Assembly (NCBI GenBank): GCA_041752735.1
Contig: JBGSVW010000024.1
Coordinates: forward strand, 7,602 to 71,601
Reading direction: 5' to 3'
DNA: 64,000 nt
Source of the DNA: UBA1422 sp041752735
GTDB lineage: Bacteria > Bacillota > Clostridia > Peptostreptococcales > Anaerovoracaceae
Under the pieces are notes generated by a model, which was given only the letters and a program-made list of their open reading frames with translations, made no database searches and was not told the origin of the DNA. A program made the translations under genes and the position numbers. Below are positions 16,576-26,370 of this stretch, in pieces. The number at the start of each line of letters is the position of its first letter. The stretch's first letter is position 1.

Positions 16576-18297
16576 TTAACGGAAGAAGTACCGTTGAGTC
16601 AAAGGCAATACATCAACACTTTCGCAGGTAATATGCTCTCCATCGATAAACACTTTGTAGGTTTCCGGATCAATTTTGATGTCCGGACAGGCATGATTTC
16701 TTACCATATCTGCCTTACCAAGATGCCTAGTATTGCGAACGGGCAGAAATTTTTCTGCTGAATAAGGCATTTGCTTGGCTATCCCATGGTCAATTGCAGC
16801 TTGGGTGACAAAGATCTTGTTGTATCGGTTTAAGTTATTGCCATAGGCCGCATATTGCTTGCGATAGAAAATGGGTTGGCTCCATTCAATGGATGCATTC
16901 ACATCACCTGTATACGAGTACACGATTGCGCCACATTTGAAAATCATTTGTGCCTTTGCTCCAAAAAATCTGGGATCCCATATGACAATATCCGCTAATT
17001 TACCCGGCTCAAGAGAACCGACATAATCACTGATACCATACGCGATGGCTGGGTTAATAGTATATTTGGACAGATACCGGAGCACCCGTTCATTATCGTT
17101 TCCTTCCCGGTCTTCCGGCAAGGGGCCGCGCTGCTGTTTCATCTTGGAAGCCAGTTGCCAGGTACGCAAAACGGATTCCCCGACTCTTCCCATGCCCTGA
17201 GAATCAGAGCTGAGAATACTAATGGCACCGATATCGTGGAAAATGTCTTCTGCGGCAATGGTCTCCCCCCTGATTCGGGAATCGGCAAAGGCCACGTCTT
17301 CGGGGATACGAGGGTTCAGATGGTGCGCCGCCATTATCATCTCCAAATGTTCCGATACTGTATTTACAGTGAACGGATTGGTTGGATTCGTGGAGGACGG
17401 AATGATATTCGGCTCTCCACAAACACGCATAATGTCCGGTGCATGTCCACCACCTGCGCCTTCTGTATGGTACGCATGGATGGTTCGGCCACCGATTGCG
17501 GCAATGGTGCTTTCTACAAACCCACTTTCATTCAGGGTGTCGGAGTGGAGTTGCACCTGAAAGTCATATTCATCAGCCACATCCAGACAACATCGAATCA
17601 CCTCCGGTGTGGATGCGTAATCTTCGTGGATTTTCATCCCTATGGCTCCATTGATGGCCTGTTCACGGATGGTTTCTGGCAGGGATGAATTCCCTCGTCC
17701 CAAAAATCCTGCATTTACAGGTAATCCTTCGTGGGCTTCAATCATTTGTTTGAGATGCCAAGGTCCCGGGGTTTCAATTCCCAGAGTTTTGGACCCGGTT
17801 CCGCCACCAATCATGGTGGTGATGCCGTTGGCCAGGGCTTCCCAGCATTGATCCGGAGATTCGAAGTGGATATGACCATCCAAGCCACCGGCAGTGGCAA
17901 TCATGCCACCTTCTAGGGAAACCACTTCCGTGGAGGCTCCTACCACCAAACCCGGTGTAATATCCATGGTATGTGGGTTGCCGCACTTACCAATCCCAAC
18001 AATCAGACCGTCTTTGACGCCAATGTCTCCCTTGACGATGCCAAGAACCGGATCCAGAATAACCACGTTGGTGAACGCAACATCCAGCACACCCTCTTCA
18101 GAAGTTCTGCCGGAAATTTGTGCCATGCCGTCCCGAAAGGATTTTCCGCCACCGGAAAGGGTTTCATCGCCGTAGTGACCTTCATAAAAGTCTTTTTCGA
18201 TTTCAATGATTAAATCGGTATCCGCCAAATGCATTTTATCGCCAACGGTGGGGCCGAAGATGCTGCCGTATTCTTCCCGTTTCATTTTGAATGACAT
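16576..18297 (-). CDS. ureC: Urease alpha subunit
   Basis: A 573-residue catalytic subunit that hydrolyses urea to ammonia and carbamate at a di-nickel site. Visible features are the nickel-binding DGHIHFESP, the carbamylated lysine in GMKIHEDY, the ligand histidines in QLHSDTLNESG and HAYHTEGAGGGHAPD, and the C-terminal FLPVRNTR and LTQRYFF. Length is normal and no key residue is missing. Its ATG follows the ureB stop codon directly, so the two are coupled. Confidence 0.98.
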   Translation of the reverse strand: MSFKMKREEYGSIFGPTVGDKMHLADTDLIIEIEKDFYEGHYGDETLSGGGKSFRDGMAQISGRTSEEGVLDVAFTNVVILDPVLGIVKGDIGVKDGLIVGIGKCGNPHTMDITPGLVVGASTEVVSLEGGMIATAGGLDGHIHFESPDQCWEALANGITTMIGGGTGSKTLGIETPGPWHLKQMIEAHEGLPVNAGFLGRGNSSLPETIREQAINGAIGMKIHEDYASTPEVIRCCLDVADEYDFQVQLHSDTLNESGFVESTIAAIGGRTIHAYHTEGAGGGHAPDIMRVCGEPNIIPSSTNPTNPFTVNTVSEHLEMIMAAHHLNPRIPEDVAFADSRIRGETIAAEDIFHDIGAISILSSDSQGMGRVGESVLRTWQLASKMKQQRGPLPEDREGNDNERVLRYLSKYTINPAIAYGISDYVGSLEPGKLADIVIWDPRFFGAKAQMIFKCGAIVYSYTGDVNASIEWSQPIFYRKQYAAYGNNLNRYNKIFVTQAAIDHGIAKQMPYSAEKFLPVRNTRHLGKADMVRNHACPDIKIDPETYKVFIDGEHITCESVDVLPLTQRYFFR

Positions 18298-18669
18298 TTA
18301 CTCCACCTCCCTGATTTTTTTCATGGCTGCGGCTTTCACCGACGGATCGTCCAGTGCGCCCATTGTATAGCCGGCAAATCCATAGAGCTTGCGCTCTCCT
18401 TTGAACTCAACCAGTTGAATTTCTTTATCTTCTCCGGGTTCAAACCGCACTGCATTGCCTGACGGAATATCAAGACGCATTCCATAAGCTTTTTCCCGGT
18501 CGAATTTTAATGCGCTGTTGCATTCAAAAAAATGGTAGTGGGAGCAAACCTGTATGGTTCGGTCTCCGGTATTTCTAACCATCAAGCGGACCGCTGGTGC
18601 ACCGCTGTTGATTTCTACCTCTTCCTCCCGGAAGATGATTTCTCCAATTTTATATTTCAACGATTTCAC
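18298..18669 (-). CDS. ureB: Urease beta subunit
   Basis: A 123-residue structural subunit with typical features: INSGAPAVRLMVRNTGDR, VCSHYHFFECN, GMRLDIPSGNAVRFEPG and KLYGFAGYTMG. It assembles with alpha and gamma into the (alpha-beta-gamma)3 enzyme. Its stop abuts the ureC start. Confidence 0.96.
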   Translation of the reverse strand: MKSLKYKIGEIIFREEEVEINSGAPAVRLMVRNTGDRTIQVCSHYHFFECNSALKFDREKAYGMRLDIPSGNAVRFEPGEDKEIQLVEFKGERKLYGFAGYTMGALDDPSVKAAAMKKIREVE

Positions 18670-18675
18670 CTCCGG

Positions 18676-19035
18676 TTATCCTTGCATGGATATTAATTGG
18701 TCAAACGGAACGCCTTCACACCGTTTTTCCAGACGAATGGGGTCCTGAATACTGATCAGTTTATTGCCGTCAGGAAACAATGCTTCCAGCTGGATTCCGG
18801 TTAGCAGTTCAATGGTGCCATCCATAACATCTTCTTCTGTGATGATTTGGGTTCCCAGGTGCACCAGATCGGTGAGGGATGACTTTCCCTCTCTGGCGCG
18901 CTCAAGAATTTCATCGCAAATAATAGCATTGGCCTCAATGTAATTCAGTTTCACGCCACGTCGCCATCGCCTTCTTGATATTTCGGCTATGGTGAAAATC
19001 GTCAGCCGTTCATGCTCTTTTTGTGTCAGTTTCAT
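18676..19035 (-). CDS. ureA: Urease gamma subunit
   Basis: A 119-residue gamma subunit: LTQKEHERLTIF at the N-terminus, KLNYIEANAIICDEILERAREGKS and MDGTIELLTGIQLEALFPDG. It is about 18 residues longer than the usual 100-101 because of a C-terminal extension (after LISIQDPI). It is the first structural gene of the urease cluster. Confidence 0.95.
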   Translation of the reverse strand: MKLTQKEHERLTIFTIAEISRRRWRRGVKLNYIEANAIICDEILERAREGKSSLTDLVHLGTQIITEEDVMDGTIELLTGIQLEALFPDGNKLISIQDPIRLEKRCEGVPFDQLISMQG

Positions 19036-19066
19036 TTCGACCTCCTGTTGATTTTCCGCCTAGACG

Positions 19067-19276
19067 TTATTTTTCTTTTACGATATTTGCAAAGCTTTCA
19101 AAGGACCAGTCCGTAATGGTATCAATATCCCCGCCTGCTTCCTTGAAAAAACACTTGGGAATTTCTTTACACTTGAGGCTGTCTTCTACACAAAGTGTAC
19201 ATCCCTTGTCGTGGTTCATCGGGTTGAACTCACAGGTGCTGTCGGTACAGGGGCAAAAAGGTGCGCTGCTACTCAT
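19067..19276 (-). CDS. Small Cys-rich protein (DUF6485-like)
   Basis: A 69-residue protein with eight cysteines arranged as CPC, C, CTLC, C, C (FCPCTDSTCEF, GCTLCVED, KCKEIPKC), then a short acidic tail. The pattern suits a zinc or Fe-S binding protein and matches what I recall as DUF6485. It overlaps the end of the amidohydrolase by 4 nt and precedes ureA by about 30 nt, so it is part of the same transcript. Confidence 0.7.
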   Translation of the reverse strand: MSSSAPFCPCTDSTCEFNPMNHDKGCTLCVEDSLKCKEIPKCFFKEAGGDIDTITDWSFESFANIVKEK

Positions 19277-20907
19277 TGTTGTTCCTCCTTTGTTTTATCA
19301 TATACAATCCGGCCGTCCATAACGGTCAGTACAACCTTAGTCTTTAAGATATCCCAGGGTTCTATATTGAATAGGTTTCGGTCCATAACCACCAAATCCG
19401 CCAGCTTTCCGGCTTCCAATGTGCCCATTTCTGATTCCCGGCTCACCGCATACGCAGATCCCCAGGTATAATAGCGAAGAACCTCTTCAACCGTAAGTTT
19501 TTCAGTTGGGTTCCAGCCACCTTCCGGCTTGCCATCATTATGAAGCCGTGTGACCCCTCTGAAGATTTCCAGGAAAGGATCGTTGTCCACCACAGGGCAA
19601 TCACTGCCTATGGCTAGAGTACCGGCGGCGTTTAACAGCTTTCGGAATGGCCAGGTTTCAGCCGCTTTTTCTTCTCCCAGAGCAGTCCGGTATGGGTTTT
19701 CATCAAAAGTCTGAGTCATGGCAATATGCTCCGGTTGAACTGATGGGATGACCCCTAGCGTACCAAACCGTGGAAGATCCTCTTCCGAGACCAACTCACA
19801 GTGTTCAATGGCATGGCGGCACTGATTTTTTCCGTATTTAGCGATGGCTTCTTCATAAAAATCTAGAGCAAGCCTTGCGGAACGATCACCGCAGGAGTGC
19901 AAGCGTACCGAGAATCCTCTTCGATGGGCCTCCGGTACAGCGTTGCGAATGGCATCCACATCCGTAAGTGCATATCCTGTGGAATCCGGCGCGTCAGCGT
20001 ATGGCTCCAGCATTAGAGCGGTATGGGTTGTGGAAACGCCATCCAGAAATTGCTTCATTAGATTAATCTTTAATTTCTCGCTGGTGTACTTCTTTCGCCA
20101 TTCTTCTGCTTCCTCCATATCCCCGATTAGGTTGGGTGCCAAATGGACACGAACGGTCATTTTGCCTTGTTCCTCCATTTTGTGGTAAGTGGCTGCGCTT
20201 CCCATGTTTCCATGGAAGTACGGCATCATATCATTGGCGGCTGTAATCCCATAACGGTTCGCAGCCTTCATATAGACCTCAATAACTCTCATCTCCTGTT
20301 CCGGAGAAAAATCAAAGGCCAATTTGCCCACCAAACCGACTGCTGATTCATAGAGGAATCCTGTGGCTTCTCCGTTTTCGTCACGGGCGATTTCCCCGCC
20401 GAAGGGATCGGGCGTGTTTCGGTCAATCCCAGCAATTTCAAGTGCCTTGGTGTTGACCCAAGCGCCATGTGCTTCCGCATTAATCAATATGACAGGACGG
20501 TCAGGAAATTCCCTGTCCAACGAATGACGAGTTGGCAATACTCTATTGTCCCAAAAAACATGATACCAACCAAAGCCATAAATCCAAGGATCTTGTTCAG
20601 TCAGGGTTTCTTGGTGTGCCTTTAGCATCTGGACAGTTTCCTCCTCGGAACGTGCGTCCATCAGGTTGGCATAGATTTTATACATGCCAGCCATGATAAT
20701 ATGGGTATGGCTATCATGGAATCCGGCCATTAACATTCCATCGCCGAAATCTCTAACTTCCGTCTCTTCGCCAATCCATGAATCCATCTCGCTGACATTT
20801 CCCACCGCAAGGATTTTCCCTTGGCCTACAGCAACAAATCCAGAAATTAATTCCGGATGAATACTGTCATAGATATAATTGCTCTTAATGACTAAATCTG
20901 CTTTCAA
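19273..20907 (-). CDS. Amidohydrolase-superfamily protein, YtcJ/exoenzyme regulator-like
   Basis: About 544 residues of the metal-dependent amidohydrolase type (amidohydrolase_3). Features include the FHDSHTHI metal motif, AEAHGAWVNTKAL, RLHSCGDRSARLALD, HAIEHCELV, IGSDCPVVDNDPF and the C-terminal LEAGKLADLVVMDRN. Such enzymes hydrolyse cyclic or linear amides. The TTG at 20907 is chosen because GGAGG lies 8 nt upstream; the longer frame reads into the hairpin after nhaC. Sitting between an NhaC antiporter and a urease operon, it could release urea or a ureide. That substrate is inference. Confidence 0.85.
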   Translation of the reverse strand: MKADLVIKSNYIYDSIHPELISGFVAVGQGKILAVGNVSEMDSWIGEETEVRDFGDGMLMAGFHDSHTHIIMAGMYKIYANLMDARSEEETVQMLKAHQETLTEQDPWIYGFGWYHVFWDNRVLPTRHSLDREFPDRPVILINAEAHGAWVNTKALEIAGIDRNTPDPFGGEIARDENGEATGFLYESAVGLVGKLAFDFSPEQEMRVIEVYMKAANRYGITAANDMMPYFHGNMGSAATYHKMEEQGKMTVRVHLAPNLIGDMEEAEEWRKKYTSEKLKINLMKQFLDGVSTTHTALMLEPYADAPDSTGYALTDVDAIRNAVPEAHRRGFSVRLHSCGDRSARLALDFYEEAIAKYGKNQCRHAIEHCELVSEEDLPRFGTLGVIPSVQPEHIAMTQTFDENPYRTALGEEKAAETWPFRKLLNAAGTLAIGSDCPVVDNDPFLEIFRGVTRLHNDGKPEGGWNPTEKLTVEEVLRYYTWGSAYAVSRESEMGTLEAGKLADLVVMDRNLFNIEPWDILKTKVVLTVMDGRIVYDKTKEEQQ

Positions 20908-20939
20908 GGTTGGCCTCCATTCTTTTACAATGATGGAAG

Positions 20940-20964
20940 CCCTGTCCGGCTCGACCGGACAGGG
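20940..20964. other. GC-rich stem-loop between nhaC and amidohydrolase
   Basis: CCCTGTCCGG and CCGGACAGGG form a 10-bp stem with a 5-nt loop. No T-run follows on the minus strand, so it is probably an attenuating or processing hairpin rather than a full terminator. Confidence 0.6.
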
Positions 20965-20987
20965 CAACAAATTCTTCAAGCTTTCAA

Positions 20988-22367
20988 TTACATTATAATG
21001 CCTGCAATCAAGAATGCAATACACCCAAGAACGAATGGGAGTGCAATAATTGGAAGCACCGTTTTAGCATAATCATTATTTCTGATTTGTGTTGATGAGC
21101 TGGTCAAGGTTACTGCATCTCCATAGAAACAGGTATGAGATCCTAAAGAGGCTGCGGAGATGACCGCACCTGCAACCAATAACATGCTGACCCCCATGGA
21201 ATCTGCCAACGGCACAATGATGGGGAAGGCGATTGCCGCGACACCCCAGAAACTTCCGGTGGTAAAGGCCAGCAGCCCAACAATAATAAATGTCAACATG
21301 GGAAGTAGTGCAGGGCTCAATATTGGTTCAACTGATTCAATGACGTAGGGGGTAAGCCCTAATGCATCGTTGGCAGCTTGTAGAATAAATGCTGCCACAA
21401 TGATACCCAGCACTAATATCATCTCTTTGAATCCATTGATTGTCGTTTCAAAGAACTCTGACATTTTCATAATCTTTTGTGGAGCAAATAGGATGGCGCA
21501 AACCAAGATCGCTGCAATAACGCCGTATAGCATATCTTTTGTATATACTACCACGCCAGCAAGAACCAGCATTGGGATGATAAAGTTCATCGCTTTTCCC
21601 TTGACTGGTGTTTCAGTTTCATCTTTTGTGAGATACAGGTCTACTGTGCTGTCAGGCAGACATTGTCCGGCTTGTGCTCGCAATTCTGCTTTCTTCATGG
21701 GTCCCCAAACGGGAATAACCTTCAACATAAATAAGGGGACGATGATGACTGCAATCCAGGCGTATAGAATGAACGGCAGGGTAGCAAAATATGTTTCGGT
21801 TCCCATGCCTTCGGCTGCTGCACCGCTGGATTCCAATTGACCCGCCATAAAAGCCGACCAAGTTGAAAACGGAATTAATACGCAAACAGTTGCGCCGGTG
21901 GAGTTGACGATATAGGCGAGAAATTCTCTGGATACTTTATATTTGTCTGTTGCATTTCTCATGGCCGTTCCAACTGCCAGCGCATTTAAATAATCGTCGA
22001 CGAATACGATAATGCCAAGAATCCAAGTGGTAAACAGTGTTCCTGTTCTCCCTTTGGTAGCTTTCGCTGCAATATCTGAGAATCCCATTGTACCGCCAGC
22101 CTTTTCCAGCAAGGCTACTACGCTACCAAAAAGCCCACATACTAGAATAATCCATACTGTTACGGGATCCATCATTACTGCGTAGATCGCGTTGATAAAT
22201 TCTGAAAACCAACTATCGGTCATAAAATCACCGACTCCGGGTCCCTTGAGAATAATAAAGCCTACCAGTGCTCCCAGTAAAAGTGGTTCCAAAGTTCTTT
22301 TGGAAATCAATGCTGTGACAATGACCACCAGCGCCGGGATGAGGCTCCATGCTCCAAAATGTTCCAT
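20988..22367 (-). CDS. NhaC-family antiporter or related transporter
   Basis: A 459-residue protein with about 11-12 helices. Family features are IIVFVDDYLNALAVGTAMRN, VNSTGATVCVLIPFSTW, FWGVAAIAFPIIVPLA and SHTCFYGDAVTLTSSS. The family includes Na+/H+ and malate/lactate antiporters, and members near catabolic genes may move substrates. AGGAGG lies 6 nt before the ATG at 22367. A sigma-54 promoter 56 nt upstream makes it first gene of the transcript leading into the urease cluster. A close paralogue is at 26371-27717. Confidence 0.9.
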   Translation of the reverse strand: MEHFGAWSLIPALVVIVTALISKRTLEPLLLGALVGFIILKGPGVGDFMTDSWFSEFINAIYAVMMDPVTVWIILVCGLFGSVVALLEKAGGTMGFSDIAAKATKGRTGTLFTTWILGIIVFVDDYLNALAVGTAMRNATDKYKVSREFLAYIVNSTGATVCVLIPFSTWSAFMAGQLESSGAAAEGMGTETYFATLPFILYAWIAVIIVPLFMLKVIPVWGPMKKAELRAQAGQCLPDSTVDLYLTKDETETPVKGKAMNFIIPMLVLAGVVVYTKDMLYGVIAAILVCAILFAPQKIMKMSEFFETTINGFKEMILVLGIIVAAFILQAANDALGLTPYVIESVEPILSPALLPMLTFIIVGLLAFTTGSFWGVAAIAFPIIVPLADSMGVSMLLVAGAVISAASLGSHTCFYGDAVTLTSSSTQIRNNDYAKTVLPIIALPFVLGCIAFLIAGIIM

Positions 22368-22421
22368 TTTTTCCTCCTTTTTTGCCAATCATGGTTCTAA
22401 ATAATTCTACTCAATAAGAAA

Positions 22422-22438
22422 AGCAAAGTTCATGCCAA
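22422..22438 (-). promoter_or_regulatory. Sigma-54 promoter of nhaC-amidohydrolase-urease operon
   Basis: On the minus strand TTGGCATG, four bases, TTGCT: a consensus -24/-12 pair. The -12 GC lies about 56 nt before the nhaC ATG, and a sigma-54 activator gene lies directly upstream. Confidence 0.87.
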
Positions 22439-22483
22439 CTTTGCTTTTGTTGAAATTTCAATGTTTTTTTATAAATGTCGAAA

Positions 22484-22505
22484 GTGTCATATTTAAATAT
22501 GTCAG
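22484..22505. promoter_or_regulatory. Palindromic candidate activator site
   Basis: CATATTT and AAATATG abut as a 14-bp perfect palindrome flanked by TGT(CA) on one side and TCAG on the other, about 50-70 nt upstream of the sigma-54 promoter. GTCATATTT recurs in the control region at 51666-51686. Confidence 0.5.
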
Positions 22506-22582
22506 TATAGAATGACATCCTATCCACATAGGAAAAGGTAATCTCACTTATAATCGTAACTTTCTGAATATTTTGTCAGGTG

Positions 22583-23998
22583 TCATTTTCCGCTGACACC
22601 GTCAGTTTTAACTGACATTTCGGATTTCTCAATTCCCAGCCTCTGAATCTTTTGGTATAAAAGGGGTCTTGGGATTTTTAAATAATGAGCTGCTTTGGTC
22701 TTGTTGCCTCCACACATGCGTAGAGTGGCAATAATTAATTTCTTTTCCGACATTCTTTTGGCTTCTTCAATGGGGTTTGGTGAATCAAGTTCAGGATACA
22801 CCGCATTTTCACCGGTGGAAAATCCCGCGTTAATGTGCTCAAGCATCAGTTTGTTGCCGGACATAAATAACACAGCTCTCTCCAGTACATTTTGAAGTTC
22901 CCTTACATTTCCAGGCCAGTCATAACGGGCAAATTCCTGATAAATCTGCTCATCAATGGAGGTAATGTATTTCCCGGTAGAATGTCCGAAAATCTTAACA
23001 TAATAGTTGATTAATTCCGGAATATCTTCTTTTCTTTGACGCAATGGTGGAATGACAATGGGAATTACATGAAGTCGATAAAACAAATCGCCTCTGAATT
23101 TTTTGTGATCCACCATCATTCTCAAGTCTTCGTTGGAGGTGACGATCACCCGAACATCCACGGGGATACTCTCGCTACCTCCAATTCGCTCAATTTCATT
23201 TTCCTGAAGCACCCGGAGTAGCTTGGGTTGAATCAGTAAAGGCATCTGGTTGATTTCGTCAATAAACAAGGTGCCACCGTCAGCCAACTCAAATTTGCCT
23301 TTTTTCCCTTCTTTGGAGGCCCCTGTAAAGCTGCCCCCTTCATACCCAAACAATTCGGATTCCACCAACGTTTCGGGAATGCTTGAAGCGTTTACTTTTA
23401 CAAATGGATTCTTCTTTCTCCGGGAGAGACTATGGATGGAGTGGGCTACCAACTCTTTTCCGGTTCCGGTTTCGCCAAAAATAACCACCGTGGAGTTGGA
23501 TTCTGCGGCTTTGTGGATTTTCTCTTTTAGCTGCCCAATGATTGCGGAACTGCCTATGATTTGATCTATGGAATATTTGGTGTTTTTTAGTTCGGAAATT
23601 TCCCGCTTCAAAGTGTTGAGTTCCCCATCCAGGAAACGGGTGTAATTGTCTGCCAGTTCGTAAAGTATTTCCGATCCTTGTACTACGTCATATTCCAGTA
23701 GTCCAATTTGCTTCCCGCTTTCAAAAATTGGCACATGAATGCTGATTCCAATCCCAAAGCAATGATAAAATACAATGGTAGGCTTCTCAATGCCCATGTT
23801 CTCCAGCATCTTGGTCTGGGGGAAAACTTCTGTGATGTGACGGTTCAGTGCCCATACCCTGTCCACATTAATGTAATTTGCACACTGATGGTTCAGATAG
23901 ATTACCGTACCGTTCATATCAATGACAATCGCACCAGGCAGATGACTAAGGGTCAGCTCATAATCAAACTTTTTCAATGGCAGCTCCTTCTGTTCCAT
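22583..23998 (-). CDS. PAS-domain sigma-54 enhancer-binding regulator (nhaC-urease operon)
   Basis: A 471-residue regulator: an N-terminal PAS-like sensor (GAIVIDMNGTVIYLN), a short coiled linker, the AAA+ domain with GETGTGKE, GSFTGA, GGTLFIDE and the arginine-finger region, and a C-terminal Fis-type helix-turn-helix (GGNKTKAAHYLKIPRPLLYQKIQRLG). It starts one base after the stop of the LuxR-type gene and is thus translationally coupled to it. It most likely activates the sigma-54 promoter at 22422-22438. Confidence 0.92.
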   Translation of the reverse strand: MEQKELPLKKFDYELTLSHLPGAIVIDMNGTVIYLNHQCANYINVDRVWALNRHITEVFPQTKMLENMGIEKPTIVFYHCFGIGISIHVPIFESGKQIGLLEYDVVQGSEILYELADNYTRFLDGELNTLKREISELKNTKYSIDQIIGSSAIIGQLKEKIHKAAESNSTVVIFGETGTGKELVAHSIHSLSRRKKNPFVKVNASSIPETLVESELFGYEGGSFTGASKEGKKGKFELADGGTLFIDEINQMPLLIQPKLLRVLQENEIERIGGSESIPVDVRVIVTSNEDLRMMVDHKKFRGDLFYRLHVIPIVIPPLRQRKEDIPELINYYVKIFGHSTGKYITSIDEQIYQEFARYDWPGNVRELQNVLERAVLFMSGNKLMLEHINAGFSTGENAVYPELDSPNPIEEAKRMSEKKLIIATLRMCGGNKTKAAHYLKIPRPLLYQKIQRLGIEKSEMSVKTDGVSGK

Positions 23999-23999
23999 G

Positions 24000-24758
24000 T
24001 TACCCCTTTTGAATTTGGTTTATTTTCTGATATAGTTCAATCCGACCATTGACTTGAAATTTTTTGTAGATGTTCACCATATGTTTTTTAAAGGTGTTGG
24101 GGCTGATACAAAGCTGACTGCACAAATCTCCTTTTACAGCGGAGCCCAGCATGGCGTATAACACCTCGGTTTCCCGTAAGGTGAGATGGTATTGGTTCAT
24201 CAGCACTTCAAGTTTAAGAGGCTTATCCTGACGTACTCCGACACTTTGACGTCCATGAAAAAGCCGTGCCCCCAGATGCGCTGAAATCAATTCTAGGAGA
24301 AATATTTCATTATGAAGAAAGGGTCCTTCTTCTTGATTGCGAAACAAGGAAATCACCCCAAGAAATACGCCATTATGGCATATCGTCAGCGTGGCTTGGT
24401 AAAGAATTCCGTAAGGACCATAAATGCGCCGATAAAATTCTGTTTGATGGTTGGCCTCATTTTGTATAAAATCCGAATCGTCAAATACTTTAGAATAGGG
24501 GGTGGCATAGGTCCAGGTGGTTCGATCGTAGTCTTGAAATTCAATGTATGTAGCGGTACACTCATCGGAAACCCCCAAGTTGACTGGGTTAGTCAATTTA
24601 TACTGTTCTGTTTTGGATGCCAGATAAAATGAAGCCCCGGTTCCCGGAATTAAAATACTAAGTCCGGACAGCAAACCCATCCTCATACTTTCGAAATCTT
24701 CTGTGGTATGAATTTTTAAGATGATGTCATTCAACAAAACCAAATTGTTTTGGTTCAT
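24000..24758 (-). CDS. LuxR-type regulator with GAF-like sensor domain
   Basis: A 252-residue protein from the ATG at 24758, 5 nt after GGGAGGTG. The first ~175 residues look like a GAF/PAS-type sensor (TLTICHNGVFLGVISLFR). The C-terminus is a LuxR helix-turn-helix (LTLRETEVLYAML then CISPNTFKKHMVNIYKKFQVNGRIEL). It is cotranscribed with the following sigma-54 activator, an unusual pairing that may give the operon two inputs. Confidence 0.85.
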   Translation of the reverse strand: MNQNNLVLLNDIILKIHTTEDFESMRMGLLSGLSILIPGTGASFYLASKTEQYKLTNPVNLGVSDECTATYIEFQDYDRTTWTYATPYSKVFDDSDFIQNEANHQTEFYRRIYGPYGILYQATLTICHNGVFLGVISLFRNQEEGPFLHNEIFLLELISAHLGARLFHGRQSVGVRQDKPLKLEVLMNQYHLTLRETEVLYAMLGSAVKGDLCSQLCISPNTFKKHMVNIYKKFQVNGRIELYQKINQIQKG

Positions 24759-24904
24759 TTCGCACCTCCCCATATTCTTTTCCTACGGTATACCATATTT
24801 CTTCTCTCTACGCAACACATATATTATCCAAATGGATTACATCGCTACTCCTTAGCATCCCAAAGATAACAATGACGGATAATTTTAAATATTCTGACAT
24901 CTGT

Positions 24905-24910
24905 TATAAT
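24905..24910 (+). promoter_or_regulatory. Possible -10 element
   Basis: A perfect TATAAT about 27 nt before the amidohydrolase ATG. The matching -35 region is poor, so the call is weak. Confidence 0.3.
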
Positions 24911-24936
24911 GGTAAGGTATTTGGAGGACTAAATGA

Positions 24937-26328
24937 ATGATTTACGACATCGTGATTAAAAATGGCACCATAATTGAACCTCGCTCCGAACAGCAGACCC
25001 GTGGAAATATAGGAATTAAAGATGGCATCATCGCTACAATTTCCAGAGAATACATGGAAGGCAAAGAAGTGATTGATGCCACCGGCAACATCGTTTGCCC
25101 CGGCTTTATCGATATTCACTCGCATTTGAATTCAGACCTATACTCGGTCTGGCTTTCTGTTAGCCAAGGCATAACAACCTGCCTATCAGGAAATTGTGGC
25201 ATGTCTCCTTTTATGCCCATTGGCAAGTTTCTCGACTCACTGGAAGACTCTGGCTATCCCATTAATTATGCAACGTTGGTGGGTCACTCCTGGTCACTAA
25301 GGGATCTGGTGGGGATTTCTGATCCAAATGCCACCGCAACACCGGAGCAAGCGTCACAAATGGTGGCCATCGCTGCGCAAGCACTGGAAGAAGGCGCATT
25401 TGGTGTTTCCCTGGGATTGGAGTATGCCCCCGGTGCGACTGTGGAAGAATATATGCCCTTGGTTGAGTTGGCTGCCAAGTATGACAAACTGGTGCCTATT
25501 CACATTCGTACGGATGCACTGGATTTCGCAGTCGGGATTCGAGAAGCCATTGCCATGTCAGAACAAACCGGCGCACGAGTTCAAATATCCCATTTAGCAT
25601 ACCAGTTAGGTGTTCATCCTGAAGTAACCCAGATGGCTTTGGTCATGATTGAAAATGCCATTAATAAAGGATTACCCATAATGTGTGATTCGGGGATTTA
25701 TGAATCCTTTGCAACCTTTGTCAACTCCGCTGTTTTTGCAGATGGTTGGAATCGCCGATATGCTTGTGAAATCAGCGACTTGATGATTTCCACCGGGAAG
25801 TATGCCGGGCAAAGGGCTACCCCTGAAATCTTAGACTATATTCGTGCCAATGAAGAAGATACGGTAGGAACCGCATTTGTGGGAGTTGTCCCGGATTTGG
25901 CACGTGCAATCAAACCACCCTATGTGATGATGTCCACTGATGCAGGTCTTTCGGACAAACCAGGCAACGGACATCCTCAGGATGTTGGCACGTTCCCCAG
26001 GTTCTTTCAAAAGCTGGTTCGAGAACAAGGCGTACTATCAATGATGGAGGCCGTAAAAAAATCTTCTTATCTGCCGGCAATACAAATGGGGATTTCCCAG
26101 AACAAAGGCTGGTTAGGCAGTGGGGCTGATGCAGACATTGTCGTTTTTAATCCCAAAACCATTCGGGACAATGCCGATTACATTGGAATAGGTCAGCCGG
26201 ACGCACGTCCTACCGGCATTGAATTTGTCATCGTCAATGGCGTCATCGTCGTTGCTGAAGAAACTGTGTATCAGAATCGACTGCCAGGGAAAATTCTCCG
26301 ACAGCCGAATAAACTCTGGACATTGTAA
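24937..26328 (+). CDS. D-aminoacylase/dihydroorotase-like amidohydrolase
   Basis: A 463-residue amidohydrolase of the N-acyl-D-amino-acid deacylase group. Features include VCPGFIDIHSHLNSDL (metal HxH), GNCGMSPF, GVSLGLEYAPGA, HIRTDA, VQISHLAYQLG, MSTDAGLSDKPGNGHPQD with the catalytic Asp region, and GWLGSGADADIVVFN. Such enzymes remove acyl groups from D-amino acids or open cyclic ureides. It is followed 42 nt later by an NhaC-type transporter on the same strand, so a substrate may be imported and hydrolysed by the pair. Confidence 0.87.
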   Translation: MIYDIVIKNGTIIEPRSEQQTRGNIGIKDGIIATISREYMEGKEVIDATGNIVCPGFIDIHSHLNSDLYSVWLSVSQGITTCLSGNCGMSPFMPIGKFLDSLEDSGYPINYATLVGHSWSLRDLVGISDPNATATPEQASQMVAIAAQALEEGAFGVSLGLEYAPGATVEEYMPLVELAAKYDKLVPIHIRTDALDFAVGIREAIAMSEQTGARVQISHLAYQLGVHPEVTQMALVMIENAINKGLPIMCDSGIYESFATFVNSAVFADGWNRRYACEISDLMISTGKYAGQRATPEILDYIRANEEDTVGTAFVGVVPDLARAIKPPYVMMSTDAGLSDKPGNGHPQDVGTFPRFFQKLVREQGVLSMMEAVKKSSYLPAIQMGISQNKGWLGSGADADIVVFNPKTIRDNADYIGIGQPDARPTGIEFVIVNGVIVVAEETVYQNRLPGKILRQPNKLWTL

Positions 26329-26370
26329 TTATTTATTTTTTAATGCTAATTCTAAAAAAGGAGAACACGT

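Noticed and set aside
17155..17688. Long plus-strand frames opposite ureC, and similar frames opposite secA, addB and the radical SAM gene
   Set aside because: They are antisense shadows of strongly conserved genes with no ribosome sites or recognisable domains.
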